Positions 11,153 to 20,861 of a DNA stretch of 64,000 bases are shown here, one piece after another. The notes under the pieces are model-generated. The model was not told the origin of the DNA. It made no database searches and worked only from the letters and a program-made list of their open reading frames with translations. A program made the translations under genes and the position numbers. The stretch lies in NCBI GenBank assembly GCA_022769545.1, contig JALEJS010000034.1:78088-142087 (forward strand), in the 5' to 3' direction. Within the stretch, counting starts at the first letter, position 1. Each line of letters begins with the position of its first letter. This DNA comes from Blautia sp. (GTDB lineage: Bacteria; Bacillota; Clostridia; Lachnospirales; Lachnospiraceae).

Positions 11153-11174
11153 ATTCATTACAAAGACTGTTTGG

Positions 11175-11234
11175 TACTGCAGGGAATCATTCCCGGTTCC
11201 CTGCAGTATTGAGGGCTGATTTTGTATCAGCCCT
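11175..11234 (+). terminator. Tandem intercistronic hairpins (attenuator candidate) between SBP and ATPase
   Basis: TACTGCAGGGAA/TTCCCTGCAGTA (11175-11208) then AGGGCTGAT/ATCAGCCCT (11212-11234) followed by TATTTA. Confidence 0.7.
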
Positions 11235-11264
11235 TATTTACTTTAGAAGAGGAGGAGGAAAGAA

Positions 11265-12806
11265 TTGGAGCAGACATACGCCATTGAGCTGAAAAACATA
11301 ACCAAACGATTTGGCAGTGTCGTGGCAAACGACAAAGTAAACATGTCCCTGAAAAAGGGCGAGATCCTCAGCCTGCTCGGGGAAAACGGATGTGGAAAGA
11401 CCACTCTGATGAACATGATTTCCGGTATCTATTATCCGGACGAAGGAAACATTTTTATGGATGGAAAAGAAGTATCCATCCGTTCCCCGAAAGATGCCTT
11501 TGAGCTGGGAATCGGTATGGTCCATCAGCATTTCAAGCTGGTGGATATTCTCACCGCGGCGGAAAATATCGTTCTTGGCCTTCCCGGAAAACAGGTTCTG
11601 AACATCCGCCAGGTAGCTGCCGAAATCAATGCTCTTGCTTCCAAATACGGTTTCGACATCGACCCGAACAAAAAGATCTACGACATGTCTGTTTCTCAGA
11701 AGCAGACCGTGGAAATCATCAAAATGCTGTACCGCGGTGCCCGCATTCTAATTCTGGACGAACCGACCGCCGTACTGACCCCGCAGGAATCAGACCGCTT
11801 ATTTGAAGTCATGCGCAACATGCGAGATGATGGCTGTTCCATTATCCTGATCACGCATAAGCTTCACGAAGTATTATCCGTATCGGATCGGGTGACCATC
11901 CTTCGCAAAGGCAAATACATCGGTACCGTAGAAACTGCACAGGCCACTGTCTCCTCGCTCACCGAAATGATGGTTGGCGAAAAGGTGGAGCTGAATATTG
12001 ACCGGCCGGATCCGGTCAATCCGGTAAAACGTCTGGAACTGAAAAATGTCACCTGTAAAAACATCGAAAACGTCACTACTCTGGATCATGCTACCCTCAC
12101 CGCTTACGGCGGCGAGATTCTTGGCATTGCGGGAATTGCCGGCGGCGGCCAGAAAGAGCTTCTGGAAGCGATTGCCGGACTGCAGCCCATGACAGAGGGC
12201 GAAATTGACTACTACCCGAACGATTCCCAAAAAGCGGAACGGATCTCCGGCATGGATGTCACCAGCATCCGCAAGCTGGGTGTCCGTCTGGCTTTTGTCC
12301 CGGAAGACCGTCTCGGAATGGGACTTGTCGGTTCTATGGATATGACCGATAATGTCATGCTTCGAAGCTACCGCAAAGGCTTTTCCCAGTTTCTGGACCG
12401 GAAAACTCCCGGAAAGCTGGCAACCGAAATCAAAGACCGGCTGGAGATCGTTACTCCCAGCATCACCTCTCCGGTCAGCAGAATGTCCGGCGGAAACGTA
12501 CAGAAGGTTCTGGTCGGCAGAGAGATTGCACAGAATCCCAAGGTTCTGATGGTTGCCTACCCTACCCGCGGTATCGACATCAACTCATCCTACACCATCT
12601 ATCAGCTTCTGAATGAGCAGAAGCAGCAGGGTGTCGCTGTAATATGTGTCATCGAAGACCTGGATGTTCTTCTGGAATTATGTGACCGAATCGCGGTTCT
12701 GTGCGCCGGTCAGATTACCGGTATCGTGGATGCCCGTTCTGTGACCAAAGAAGAAATCGGGGTACTGATGACCAAACATGAGAAGGGAGGCGCAGCCCAT
12801 GCATAA
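11265..12806 (+). CDS. Nucleoside/sugar ABC transporter ATP-binding protein (two ABC domains; TTG start)
   Basis: GENGCGKTTLMNMISG, LDEPTAVLTPQESDRLF, second half MSGGNVQKVLVGREI, YPTRGIDI. Confidence 0.95.
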   Translation: MEQTYAIELKNITKRFGSVVANDKVNMSLKKGEILSLLGENGCGKTTLMNMISGIYYPDEGNIFMDGKEVSIRSPKDAFELGIGMVHQHFKLVDILTAAENIVLGLPGKQVLNIRQVAAEINALASKYGFDIDPNKKIYDMSVSQKQTVEIIKMLYRGARILILDEPTAVLTPQESDRLFEVMRNMRDDGCSIILITHKLHEVLSVSDRVTILRKGKYIGTVETAQATVSSLTEMMVGEKVELNIDRPDPVNPVKRLELKNVTCKNIENVTTLDHATLTAYGGEILGIAGIAGGGQKELLEAIAGLQPMTEGEIDYYPNDSQKAERISGMDVTSIRKLGVRLAFVPEDRLGMGLVGSMDMTDNVMLRSYRKGFSQFLDRKTPGKLATEIKDRLEIVTPSITSPVSRMSGGNVQKVLVGREIAQNPKVLMVAYPTRGIDINSSYTIYQLLNEQKQQGVAVICVIEDLDVLLELCDRIAVLCAGQITGIVDARSVTKEEIGVLMTKHEKGGAAHA

Positions 12807-13875
12807 AGAACCGTTTCTGCGTATGTCCAAAAGAGAATCCATCGGCCTCGGCAAGGTCATCCTGATATATGCCGCAGCTCTGCTTATGGCCCTGATCGTC
12901 AGTGCCGGTGTCATTGTGGCACTGGTGCATATGAATCCGGTGGATGTATATAAAGCCATCTTTGACGGAGCTCTTGGCAGTAAACGCCGTATGTGGATCA
13001 CCATCCGTGATATGCTGATCCTTCTGTGTATTGCCGTAGGTCTGGCACCTGCATTCCGGATGCGTTTCTGGAACATCGGCGCAGAAGGCCAGATTCTTGT
13101 GGGCGGTGTCGTTTCGGCCGCGCTTATGATCAATCTGGGAGGAAAGATCCCGAATATTCTGCTTCTGGTTCTCATGTTCGCAGGCAGTGCCGCAGCCGGA
13201 ATGATCTGGGGATTGATTCCAACGATCTTCAAGGCTTCCTGGAAAACGAATGAGACCCTGTTTACGCTGATGATGAACTATATTGCCATGCAGGTCGTTA
13301 CCTTCTGCGTGGTATTCTGGGAAAACCCGAAGGGTTCCAACTCTGTCGGCATCATCAATCAGTCCACCCGCGCCGGCTGGCTTCCGAAAACACTGGGTAC
13401 CGATTACTTCTGGAACATTGTCATTGTTTCGATTCTCACCGTTGCAATGTTCATTTATCTGAAATACAGCAAGCAGGGCTATGAGGTTGCTGTCGTCGGA
13501 GAAAGCGAGCGGACCGCGCGCTATGCCGGAATCAATGTCCGCAGAGTGCTTCTGCGCACCATGGCCATTTCCGGTGCCATCTGCGGAATTGCAGGATTTA
13601 TCCTTGTCAGCGGCTCCGGCCATACCATTTCCACATCCACTGCCGGAGGACGCGGATTTACCGCTATTATCGTTGCATGGATGGCGAAATTCAACACCTT
13701 TATCATGGTGCTGATTTCTTTCGGAATCGTGTTCATGGAAAAGGGATCCATTCAGATTGCCTCACAGTACGGCCTGAACGAAAACGCATCCAGCATCATC
13801 CTGGGAATCATCCTGTTTTTCCTGATTGGTGCAGAATTCTTTGTCCGTTATAAAGTAGAACGAAATCATAAATAG
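12799..13875 (+). CDS. ABC transporter permease (nucleoside type)
   Basis: Multi-TM; GLAPAFRMRFWNIGAEGQILVGG; overlaps ATPase gene end. Confidence 0.93.
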   Translation: MHKEPFLRMSKRESIGLGKVILIYAAALLMALIVSAGVIVALVHMNPVDVYKAIFDGALGSKRRMWITIRDMLILLCIAVGLAPAFRMRFWNIGAEGQILVGGVVSAALMINLGGKIPNILLLVLMFAGSAAAGMIWGLIPTIFKASWKTNETLFTLMMNYIAMQVVTFCVVFWENPKGSNSVGIINQSTRAGWLPKTLGTDYFWNIVIVSILTVAMFIYLKYSKQGYEVAVVGESERTARYAGINVRRVLLRTMAISGAICGIAGFILVSGSGHTISTSTAGGRGFTAIIVAWMAKFNTFIMVLISFGIVFMEKGSIQIASQYGLNENASSIILGIILFFLIGAEFFVRYKVERNHK

Positions 13876-13887
13876 GAGGAAAATGCG

Positions 13888-14868
13888 ATGAGTACAATTA
13901 TCATTTTTATACAAAAAGCAATCGTACAGGGCATGGGAATCCTGTTTGGAGCAGAGGGCGAGATTCTGACAGAAAAATCCGGAAATCTGAATCTTGGTAT
14001 TCCCGGAATCATGTATATGGGCGGAATTGCCGGACTGATGGGCGCATTCTTTTATGAAAAGAGCACGGAAAACCCCAATTCCTTCGTTGGTATGCTGATT
14101 TCTCTGCTCTGTGCATTTTTATGTGCCACACTGGGTGGTCTGATCTACAGTGTTCTGACCATCACCCTGCGGGCAAATCAGAACGTCACCGGTCTTGCGT
14201 TGACCACCTTCGGCACCGGCTTCGGCAACTTCTTCGGAGGTTCCATCTCCAAGCTGGCCGGCGGTGTCGGTCAGATTTCGGTTGCCACGACCGCCAAGGC
14301 CTATCAGACTAAAATACCGGGACTTTCCAAAATACCGGTGATCGGAGATATCCTTTTCTCGTATGGTTTTCTCACCTACGTTGCTCTGATCCTGGCTGTC
14401 ATTCTTTCTTTCTTCCTGTTCCGCACAAGAAAGGGACTGAACCTCCGTGCGGTGGGAGAGAATCCGGGAACGGCAGATGCGGCAGGCATCAACGTGACAA
14501 AATACAAATATCTTTCCACCTGTCTCGGTGCCGGAATTGCCGGGCTGGGCGGTCTGTATTTCGTCATGGAATACAGCGGCGGAACCTGGACAGACAACGG
14601 ATTCGGTGACCGCGGATGGCTGGCAGTTGCTCTGGTTATTTTCGCGATGTGGAGACCGCTGAATGCCATCTGGGGCTCTGTTCTGTTCGGTGCCCTGTAT
14701 ATCCTCTATCTGTATATTCCGGGGCTCGGCCGAAGCATGCAGGAAGTATTTAAAGCGCTTCCGTATCTGGTAACCATCATCGTTCTGATCATTACCAGCT
14801 TCCGTAAGAAAAAAGAGAATCAGCCTCCGGCAGGTCTGGGTATCCCATACTTCCGTGAGGAACGATAA
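13888..14868 (+). CDS. ABC transporter permease (nucleoside type)
   Basis: GILFGAEGEILTEKSGNLNLGIPGIMYMGG; operon position. Confidence 0.93.
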   Translation: MSTIIIFIQKAIVQGMGILFGAEGEILTEKSGNLNLGIPGIMYMGGIAGLMGAFFYEKSTENPNSFVGMLISLLCAFLCATLGGLIYSVLTITLRANQNVTGLALTTFGTGFGNFFGGSISKLAGGVGQISVATTAKAYQTKIPGLSKIPVIGDILFSYGFLTYVALILAVILSFFLFRTRKGLNLRAVGENPGTADAAGINVTKYKYLSTCLGAGIAGLGGLYFVMEYSGGTWTDNGFGDRGWLAVALVIFAMWRPLNAIWGSVLFGALYILYLYIPGLGRSMQEVFKALPYLVTIIVLIITSFRKKKENQPPAGLGIPYFREER

Positions 14869-14887
14869 AAACAAAAAAACACTCCCT

Positions 14888-14930
14888 ATGGCAGTGATTC
14901 CATGCAGGCTATGGAATCACTGCCATTTTT
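14888..14930 (+). terminator. Intrinsic terminator of nucleoside ABC operon (possibly bidirectional)
   Basis: Perfect 16-bp stem ATGGCAGTGATTCCAT/ATGGAATCACTGCCAT, 7-nt loop, TTTTT; A-tract on the other side. Confidence 0.9.
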
Positions 14931-14983
14931 GCGTATGAGCGTGTTCGTCTATGGATTTGACAGCAGATGACCGGAAGTAATAT

Positions 14984-16105
14984 TTACTGTCTGTTTCGTG
15001 TCAGGAGAAAGCCGCTGGTAAGCGCAGTAAAGGGTGCAACCGTAACCAGTCCGAAGCTTCCCACCACCGTATCCAGAAGCTCCGCAGATACATACTTGTA
15101 ATTTAATATGTTTCCAATGGGTGTCCCCTGCGCCATAAAGGTCATCAGAAGGGCGATATACCCTCCGGAATAAGCCAGAAGCAGTGTGGTCGTCATGGTA
15201 CCCATTGCGGCACGCCCCACATTCATTCCCGAACCGGCCGCTTCTCTCCAGCCGATTCCCGGCTTCTTTTCAATCACCTCATTCACCGCCGATGTGATAT
15301 CCACCGACAGATCCATCATTGCTCCGGACGCTCCGATCAAGATCCCGCTCATAAAGATTCTTGTCAGATTCAGATCCTGATAGCCGGAATACAGTAGACT
15401 TTCGGAATAAGCCATCACTGCCCCGTGAATTTTAAATGCATCCGTGAACAGACATCCCATCACACAGGTCACCAGAACTCCCAGAAGAGCGCCGCTGCTG
15501 GCTGCAATGGTTTTGCGGCTGAAGCCGTATACCAGAAAAATGATCAGTACCGTAAGGAATGCCGTAATCAGAATCCCGCACCAGACCGGATTGATTCCCC
15601 GCAGATATGCCGGAACCAGGATTTTCCATATGGTCAGAATCGTGATCACAAAAGAATAGACTGCCCGCAGGCCGGTCCGCCCGGCAAACAGTACAAGCAG
15701 AGCCACAAACAGTCCGCCCAGCAGCAGCTCCTTATCCACCCGGTAATGATCGCTCATCATGACCGACAGGATTTCATTGTCACGGTAGCTGATCACCACC
15801 TGCGCAACGTCTCCCTCCCGGAACATTTTATCGCTTTCCAGAGAACCGCTGAGCATGTTTACTGCCCGGGTTTTCTGCCCTTTGAACTTTCCTCCCAGAA
15901 TTTCCACCTGACAGTACTGCTCCCCGGACTGAATCAGCCCGGAGTTGGTAACGGTACTCTCGTCTGTGGAAAGTACTCTGGCTCTCACACGGTCTGTACC
16001 TTTATAAATGACAGCATCCTCATAGCCCGTGGGAAGGGCCATGAGGATACCGATCAAAAGAATTGCCAGAAGAGAAACGGAATTCTTTTTCAGTATTTTC
16101 AGCAT
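14984..16105 (-). CDS. YibE/F family membrane protein
   Basis: Multi-TM; ASGAMMDLSVDITSAVNEV and AMGTMTTTLLLAYSGGYIALL typical of YibE/F. Confidence 0.9.
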   Translation of the reverse strand: MLKILKKNSVSLLAILLIGILMALPTGYEDAVIYKGTDRVRARVLSTDESTVTNSGLIQSGEQYCQVEILGGKFKGQKTRAVNMLSGSLESDKMFREGDVAQVVISYRDNEILSVMMSDHYRVDKELLLGGLFVALLVLFAGRTGLRAVYSFVITILTIWKILVPAYLRGINPVWCGILITAFLTVLIIFLVYGFSRKTIAASSGALLGVLVTCVMGCLFTDAFKIHGAVMAYSESLLYSGYQDLNLTRIFMSGILIGASGAMMDLSVDITSAVNEVIEKKPGIGWREAAGSGMNVGRAAMGTMTTTLLLAYSGGYIALLMTFMAQGTPIGNILNYKYVSAELLDTVVGSFGLVTVAPFTALTSGFLLTRNRQ

Positions 16106-16106
16106 A

Positions 16107-17642
16107 TCAGTTTACTCCTGTCAAAGCAGCCAGTTTGTTATAGATATCTGTATTATCATAATATCCTTCAAACTGCTCCTGTCCATTGCCCATAGCAAAT
16201 ACTTCCACAGGAAGTCCTGTATGTGCATAGGAGGAGAAGCTGATACCGGATTTGTTGTTCAGAATATGTGTGATGGTAACAGTCAGCGGCTCATAACTTC
16301 CATACAGAAGATATTCTTCCTGCCCGAATTCCTCCTCGTCACCGGTTCTGGACATGGTTTCTTCGTATGCTGCCTTCAGTTTGTCATATTCATACTGCGT
16401 CAGTACCAGGGATCCGGTATCCTCAGATTCCGGATGGGAATCTACACTGTCCTTCTGCGCTGCTGCCTCATTCTCTCCGGCTGGTGCCTGAAGACCAAAC
16501 AGTTCTGTCACATCTGCCATGACCGTGTCAAAATCTGTTTTGTTTTCTTTATAGGCAGAAACGTAGTCGGAATCAAACCTGGCATAAGAAAGCTTCTGAT
16601 TGCTGATATTTGCAAGGAAGGTATCATAATCTGTTCCCGCAAATCCGATCGTCAGGCCACCGGTCTCATGATCGCCGGTCACCAGAATCAGTGTTTCTTC
16701 CGGATGTTCCTCATAAAAATCCACAGCCTTTCCGATTGCATCATCCAGCGCGACGGTATCCGTAATGGTAGCTGCCGCATCATTGGCATGACATGCCCAG
16801 TCAATTTTTCCGCCTTCCACCATCATGAAAAAGCCGTTGTCATTGTCCAGAACCTCGATTCCCTTCTGCACATAATCTGCCAGGCTCCAGTCTCCTTCTT
16901 CCAGATCCATTTCATAGCTCATGGCACTTTCATCTGCCAGATTCTCATCGATGATAATGGTCTTTCCGGTCTCTGCTGTCACTGCCTCTGCTTCCGCCGT
17001 TGTCATGGCTAACGTGTATCCTGCATCCTTTGCCAGCTCATAGAGATCCTCCTGATCTCCCTCTGCTCCGGTTGTCTTTTTCAGGCCGCCTCCGGCGAAG
17101 TAATCGAACTCACTGGCAATCAGTTCCTGCCCAATCTCATAGTAGCTGTTTCGGGATGCCTGATGTGCATAGAAGGCTGCCGGTGTGGCATGGTTCAGGT
17201 TTACAGAGGAAAGAATTCCGACCTTATATCCCAGCTGTTTTTTCAGCTTTTCCGCGATGGTCTCATAAGCTGTTTCCATCTTCTCATCCATATTAATGGT
17301 TCCGCTGTAAGTCTTATGTCCTGTGGCAATAGATGTGGCTGTGGAAGCGGAATCCGGACAGAAGGATGTGCTGTCATAAGTCTGCGCGGATCCGGCAACC
17401 GAAAATGCCATCATATTCAGCTTGCTCTCGCTGGTAAGAATCTCATCTTGGTCATCCTCAATGGCATTCAGATAATAATTTGTGGTCTGAATCTGCGGGT
17501 AGCTCATTCCATCCCCGATAAACAGGAAAATATATTTGGGTGTCTTTGTTTCTTCCGCTGCCATAACATTCCGGGGAACGGCCACTCCCGGTACCGTCAT
17601 GCTGGCTGCAAGTAATAATGCTCCGATTTTTTTTGCTTTCAT
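16107..17642 (-). CDS. Secreted alkaline phosphatase
   Basis: IGDGMSYPQI, CPDSASTATSIATGHKTYSG (active-site Ser), VTGDHETGGLTIGF; start at 17642 after AAGGAGATTATT. Confidence 0.95.
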   Translation of the reverse strand: MKAKKIGALLLAASMTVPGVAVPRNVMAAEETKTPKYIFLFIGDGMSYPQIQTTNYYLNAIEDDQDEILTSESKLNMMAFSVAGSAQTYDSTSFCPDSASTATSIATGHKTYSGTINMDEKMETAYETIAEKLKKQLGYKVGILSSVNLNHATPAAFYAHQASRNSYYEIGQELIASEFDYFAGGGLKKTTGAEGDQEDLYELAKDAGYTLAMTTAEAEAVTAETGKTIIIDENLADESAMSYEMDLEEGDWSLADYVQKGIEVLDNDNGFFMMVEGGKIDWACHANDAAATITDTVALDDAIGKAVDFYEEHPEETLILVTGDHETGGLTIGFAGTDYDTFLANISNQKLSYARFDSDYVSAYKENKTDFDTVMADVTELFGLQAPAGENEAAAQKDSVDSHPESEDTGSLVLTQYEYDKLKAAYEETMSRTGDEEEFGQEEYLLYGSYEPLTVTITHILNNKSGISFSSYAHTGLPVEVFAMGNGQEQFEGYYDNTDIYNKLAALTGVN

Positions 17643-17792
17643 AATAATCTCCTTCATTTCTTCCATTTTGTATCCATGGATTTCTCTTACAGGACACAAT
17701 ATAAAAGAGAAATATTAAATGAAAGCACCTGTTTTTGCTAAATTCCGGTAAAACCTGCACAAAGCCTGCCCCCCCTCCAGGAGTATCATGAA

Positions 17793-17832
17793 AAAACGAC
17801 ATGTCCCTTTCAGAAATTGAACATGCCGTTTT
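17793..17832 (-). terminator. Intrinsic terminator downstream of the CW-repeat deacetylase
   Basis: Minus strand AAAACGGCATGT...ACATGTCGTTTTTTC. Confidence 0.7.
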
Positions 17833-17903
17833 ACAATCTTTATTTTATCTCTGCCTCGGAATGTATCTCTCACCGTTCACTCCGGCTGCTGCAGCATCCC
17901 GGA

Positions 17904-19178
17904 CTATTCACTGTAGTCCGAATCATAGCTGTCATAGTCATAGCCATAACTCTCATCGTAATTTTCGCTGTCATAACTGCTGTCATAGCTGCTGTCATAA
18001 CTTCCGCTGTCGGAAGAATCCGAAGAAGAACCGGAATCCTCCGTCACTGCAGCTTCCTCCCCGGATCCCTCGTAACCGGCTACCTGCCCGGAATTGAGAG
18101 AGCTTGCCCAGAAGTCGGAATAATTCGCACTCTGCAGAGTTACGCCTTTGGCCGCTGCCATCTCACTTAAGGTCACCAGCTTATATCCTTTTTCCACCAG
18201 TTCCGGAATGATCCGCAGCGAAGCTTCCACGGACGGCTGATGTATGTCATGCATGAGAATAATGGAACCATCCGTCAGATCGCCATTCATAATGGAATCA
18301 TAATCCTGCTGAGCATCCAGAAGAGACCAGTCCAGAGAATCCAGCGACCACATGAAGAACGGCTTTCCTACCGCCTCAATGATTTCCTGATTGTAAGAAC
18401 CATAGGGTGCCCTCGCAACCGTGGATGCCTGTCCGCAGGCTTCTATCAGAGCTGCGTCTGTATCCGTGTACTGCTTTACCGCCTCATCCAGACTGACTGT
18501 TGTCAGCTGCGTATGATCCCAGGAATGGCTTCCCAGCTCACATCCGATTTCCAGCATCCTCTTGGGGATGTCCGGGTAGGAGCTCACAAGCGATCCCAGC
18601 ATAAAGAACGTTGCATGTGCATTGTTCTCTTCCAGGCAGTCCAGAAGCTGATCTGTATACTGACCGGGGCCGTCATCATAAGTCAGTGCCAGCATCGGGC
18701 GCTGTTTGTCCGGATTGTATGTCCCGTCATCGTTAAAATAATAGTCATTAAATCCCTTGCTCACCCAGCCGGTCTGTATGTATCCATTCTGATCAAAATA
18801 GTATGTAGATCCGTCAATTTCCTGAAAACCGTCTGCATAAAAGGTTCCGTCTGTATTCTGATACCAGCGGCCATTCTCGCCGTCATGCCAGCCCGGTGTT
18901 TTTTCCGTAATTTTATCCGTGTCCGCCCCGCCCTTCAACGGCTGCCGGACTGCTGCATCCGGATCCGTCTCAGCTGCATCCACTGTCTGTTGTTCCGTCA
19001 CGGAACTCTCTGTCTTTCCACCGCCGGAACGGTGCATGATCGGTAAAATGATTCCCCGGATGACAAAAATCACAACCAGAATTGCAGCAACTGCCATGAC
19101 CCCCAGTCTGGTCAGCTTCCGTATCATCATCTGCCTTTTTTTCCTGCGCATTCTCTCGCGCATTTTCCGCTTATCCAT
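17904..19178 (-). CDS. Polysaccharide deacetylase with cell-wall-binding (CW-type) repeats and Tyr/Ser/Asp-rich tail
   Basis: ALTYDDGPGQYTDQLLDCLEENN, LGSHSWDHTQL; GRWYQNTDGTFYADGFQEIDGSTYYFDQNGYIQTGW; tail SYDSSYDSSYDSENYDESYGYDYDSYDSDYSE. Confidence 0.92.
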   Translation of the reverse strand: MDKRKMRERMRRKKRQMMIRKLTRLGVMAVAAILVVIFVIRGIILPIMHRSGGGKTESSVTEQQTVDAAETDPDAAVRQPLKGGADTDKITEKTPGWHDGENGRWYQNTDGTFYADGFQEIDGSTYYFDQNGYIQTGWVSKGFNDYYFNDDGTYNPDKQRPMLALTYDDGPGQYTDQLLDCLEENNAHATFFMLGSLVSSYPDIPKRMLEIGCELGSHSWDHTQLTTVSLDEAVKQYTDTDAALIEACGQASTVARAPYGSYNQEIIEAVGKPFFMWSLDSLDWSLLDAQQDYDSIMNGDLTDGSIILMHDIHQPSVEASLRIIPELVEKGYKLVTLSEMAAAKGVTLQSANYSDFWASSLNSGQVAGYEGSGEEAAVTEDSGSSSDSSDSGSYDSSYDSSYDSENYDESYGYDYDSYDSDYSE

Positions 19179-19330
19179 GTAATGTAACCCCTTATATCTG
19201 AAAACATTCTCTCTTAAAATTCTTCTTTTTTATAATACATCATTCGCCAGAGAATTACAATTCATTTCCATAAACTAAATCATTTTTTTAGAATTATTTT
19301 AATTTTTATTCCTGTTTTTCTCCGATAATA

Positions 19331-19365
19331 AAACGGAGCGGTATCTCCGTGGACGCCTGCTCCGT
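19331..19365 (-). terminator. Intrinsic terminator after the trigger-factor-like lipoprotein
   Basis: ACGGAGC...GCTCCGT followed on minus strand by TTTTATT. Confidence 0.7.
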
Positions 19366-19419
19366 TCCAGTATTTCCTGCGATTTTGTTTACCGTTTGCG
19401 GCTTTCTGAAAACGCCCTG

Positions 19420-20835
19420 TTATTCTGCTGCCTCATCTGCATTTGCAGTCTCGCCATCCGCATCTTCAAAATCTGCCTCCACCGTCACATCATCTTCTCC
19501 GGCCTCTTCCTCAAAAATAATCTCCTCTTCCGGGTCGATGTCTTCCAGTTCACCGATGACCTCTGCGTTTTCCATCTCGTCCTCCGGAATTTCTTCCATC
19601 AGTGCCTCATTCTCGTCTCCGCTCTCCGCAATGGTATCCCCTACGATTACCTGTTCTTTTATATCCGCATTTTCCACAATAAATTCCAGTACACGGGTCA
19701 GACCGATGGTCTCATCCACCTCCTGGCCATACTCGTCCACAAATTCTGCCAGATTATCGTAGCCGTACATAGACATGAGTTCTTCCTGAATCTCCTGACA
19801 TCTCGCATCATCCAGTGTAAATCCTTCTGCATCCATAATAGCCTGCACAATCAGATTCTGTTTTACTTTATATTCTGCATACATCTGATTCTGCTCGTCA
19901 TACTCCTCCTGACTCATTCCCTGGGATTCCAGGAATTCCTCCATGGTCATACCAGCCTGCTCAACATATGCCTGATAGAAAGACTCTGCCTGCTCAATCT
20001 GATTTTTCAGATCCTGTTCCGGATATTCTTTGACCTCTGTCTCCTCGAGAACCTGCTCCCACGCAAGGCTGTTCAGATTTTCTTTCGCAGATGCCACTGC
20101 CTCTTCCTGAAGTTCCTTCTTTACTTCTTCTTTATATTCTTCTACCGTCTTGCTTGTTTCTGAATTGGCAGCAACCCAGTCATCGGTGAGTTCGGGCGCA
20201 CGGCTGACTTTCTGCACTGTCACGCGGAAGGTTACGCTGACACCTGCCATCTCCTCATTCCAGTAATCTTCCGGGAACGAAAGATCAATGTCCTTTGTCT
20301 CACCGGTCTTCATACCCACGACACCGTCCTCAAATCCTTCAATAAAGGATCCGCTTCCGATTTCCAGATCATAGCCTTCCGCACTTCCGCCTTCAAATTC
20401 CTCTCCGTCACGGGTTCCCACATAATCGATGGTTGCGATGTCGCCCATCTCAACGGTTCCGTTTTTCACCTCTTCCGGATTTTCCAGAAGGCGCTGGCTG
20501 ATTTCATATTCCACTGACTCCTCATCAATTTCTTCAATGGTGTTTTCCAGCGTGATTCCTTTGTATTCCGCAAGTGTAATATACTTTGTGGGATCATCCA
20601 CGGAGACGAGACGTCCGCCGGATTCGGTTGTTGTCTCTGAAGCCGGCTTCTCTTCTTTTTCCTCTTCCGCAGCAGGTGTTTCTTCTTCCTGTTCAGCTGG
20701 TTCTTCTTCTGCTGTTTCCTCCTCTGCGGCTTCCGTCTTTGTCTCTTCTTTTTTTGCGGCATCCTCATTTCCGCATGCGCTCAAAGCCAGTGCTGCACAG
20801 GCTGCCAGTACGGCAAGATATGTTCTTTTTTTCAT
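19420..20835 (-). CDS. Trigger-factor-like FKBP-type peptidylprolyl isomerase lipoprotein
   Basis: Lipobox LALSACGNED; FKBP core GDIATIDYVGTRDGEEFEGGSAEGYDLEIGSGSFIEGFEDGVVGMKTGETKDI; trigger-factor-like C-terminal helices; acidic linkers. Confidence 0.9.
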   Translation of the reverse strand: MKKRTYLAVLAACAALALSACGNEDAAKKEETKTEAAEEETAEEEPAEQEEETPAAEEEKEEKPASETTTESGGRLVSVDDPTKYITLAEYKGITLENTIEEIDEESVEYEISQRLLENPEEVKNGTVEMGDIATIDYVGTRDGEEFEGGSAEGYDLEIGSGSFIEGFEDGVVGMKTGETKDIDLSFPEDYWNEEMAGVSVTFRVTVQKVSRAPELTDDWVAANSETSKTVEEYKEEVKKELQEEAVASAKENLNSLAWEQVLEETEVKEYPEQDLKNQIEQAESFYQAYVEQAGMTMEEFLESQGMSQEEYDEQNQMYAEYKVKQNLIVQAIMDAEGFTLDDARCQEIQEELMSMYGYDNLAEFVDEYGQEVDETIGLTRVLEFIVENADIKEQVIVGDTIAESGDENEALMEEIPEDEMENAEVIGELEDIDPEEEIIFEEEAGEDDVTVEADFEDADGETANADEAAE

Positions 20836-20861
20836 AATAATCTCCTTTACTTTTTTATCTG

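Noticed and set aside
9986-11158. 390-aa Cys-rich minus ORF antisense to the BMP protein
   Set aside because: Complements Ala-rich GCA codons into TGC (Cys); no start/RBS support.
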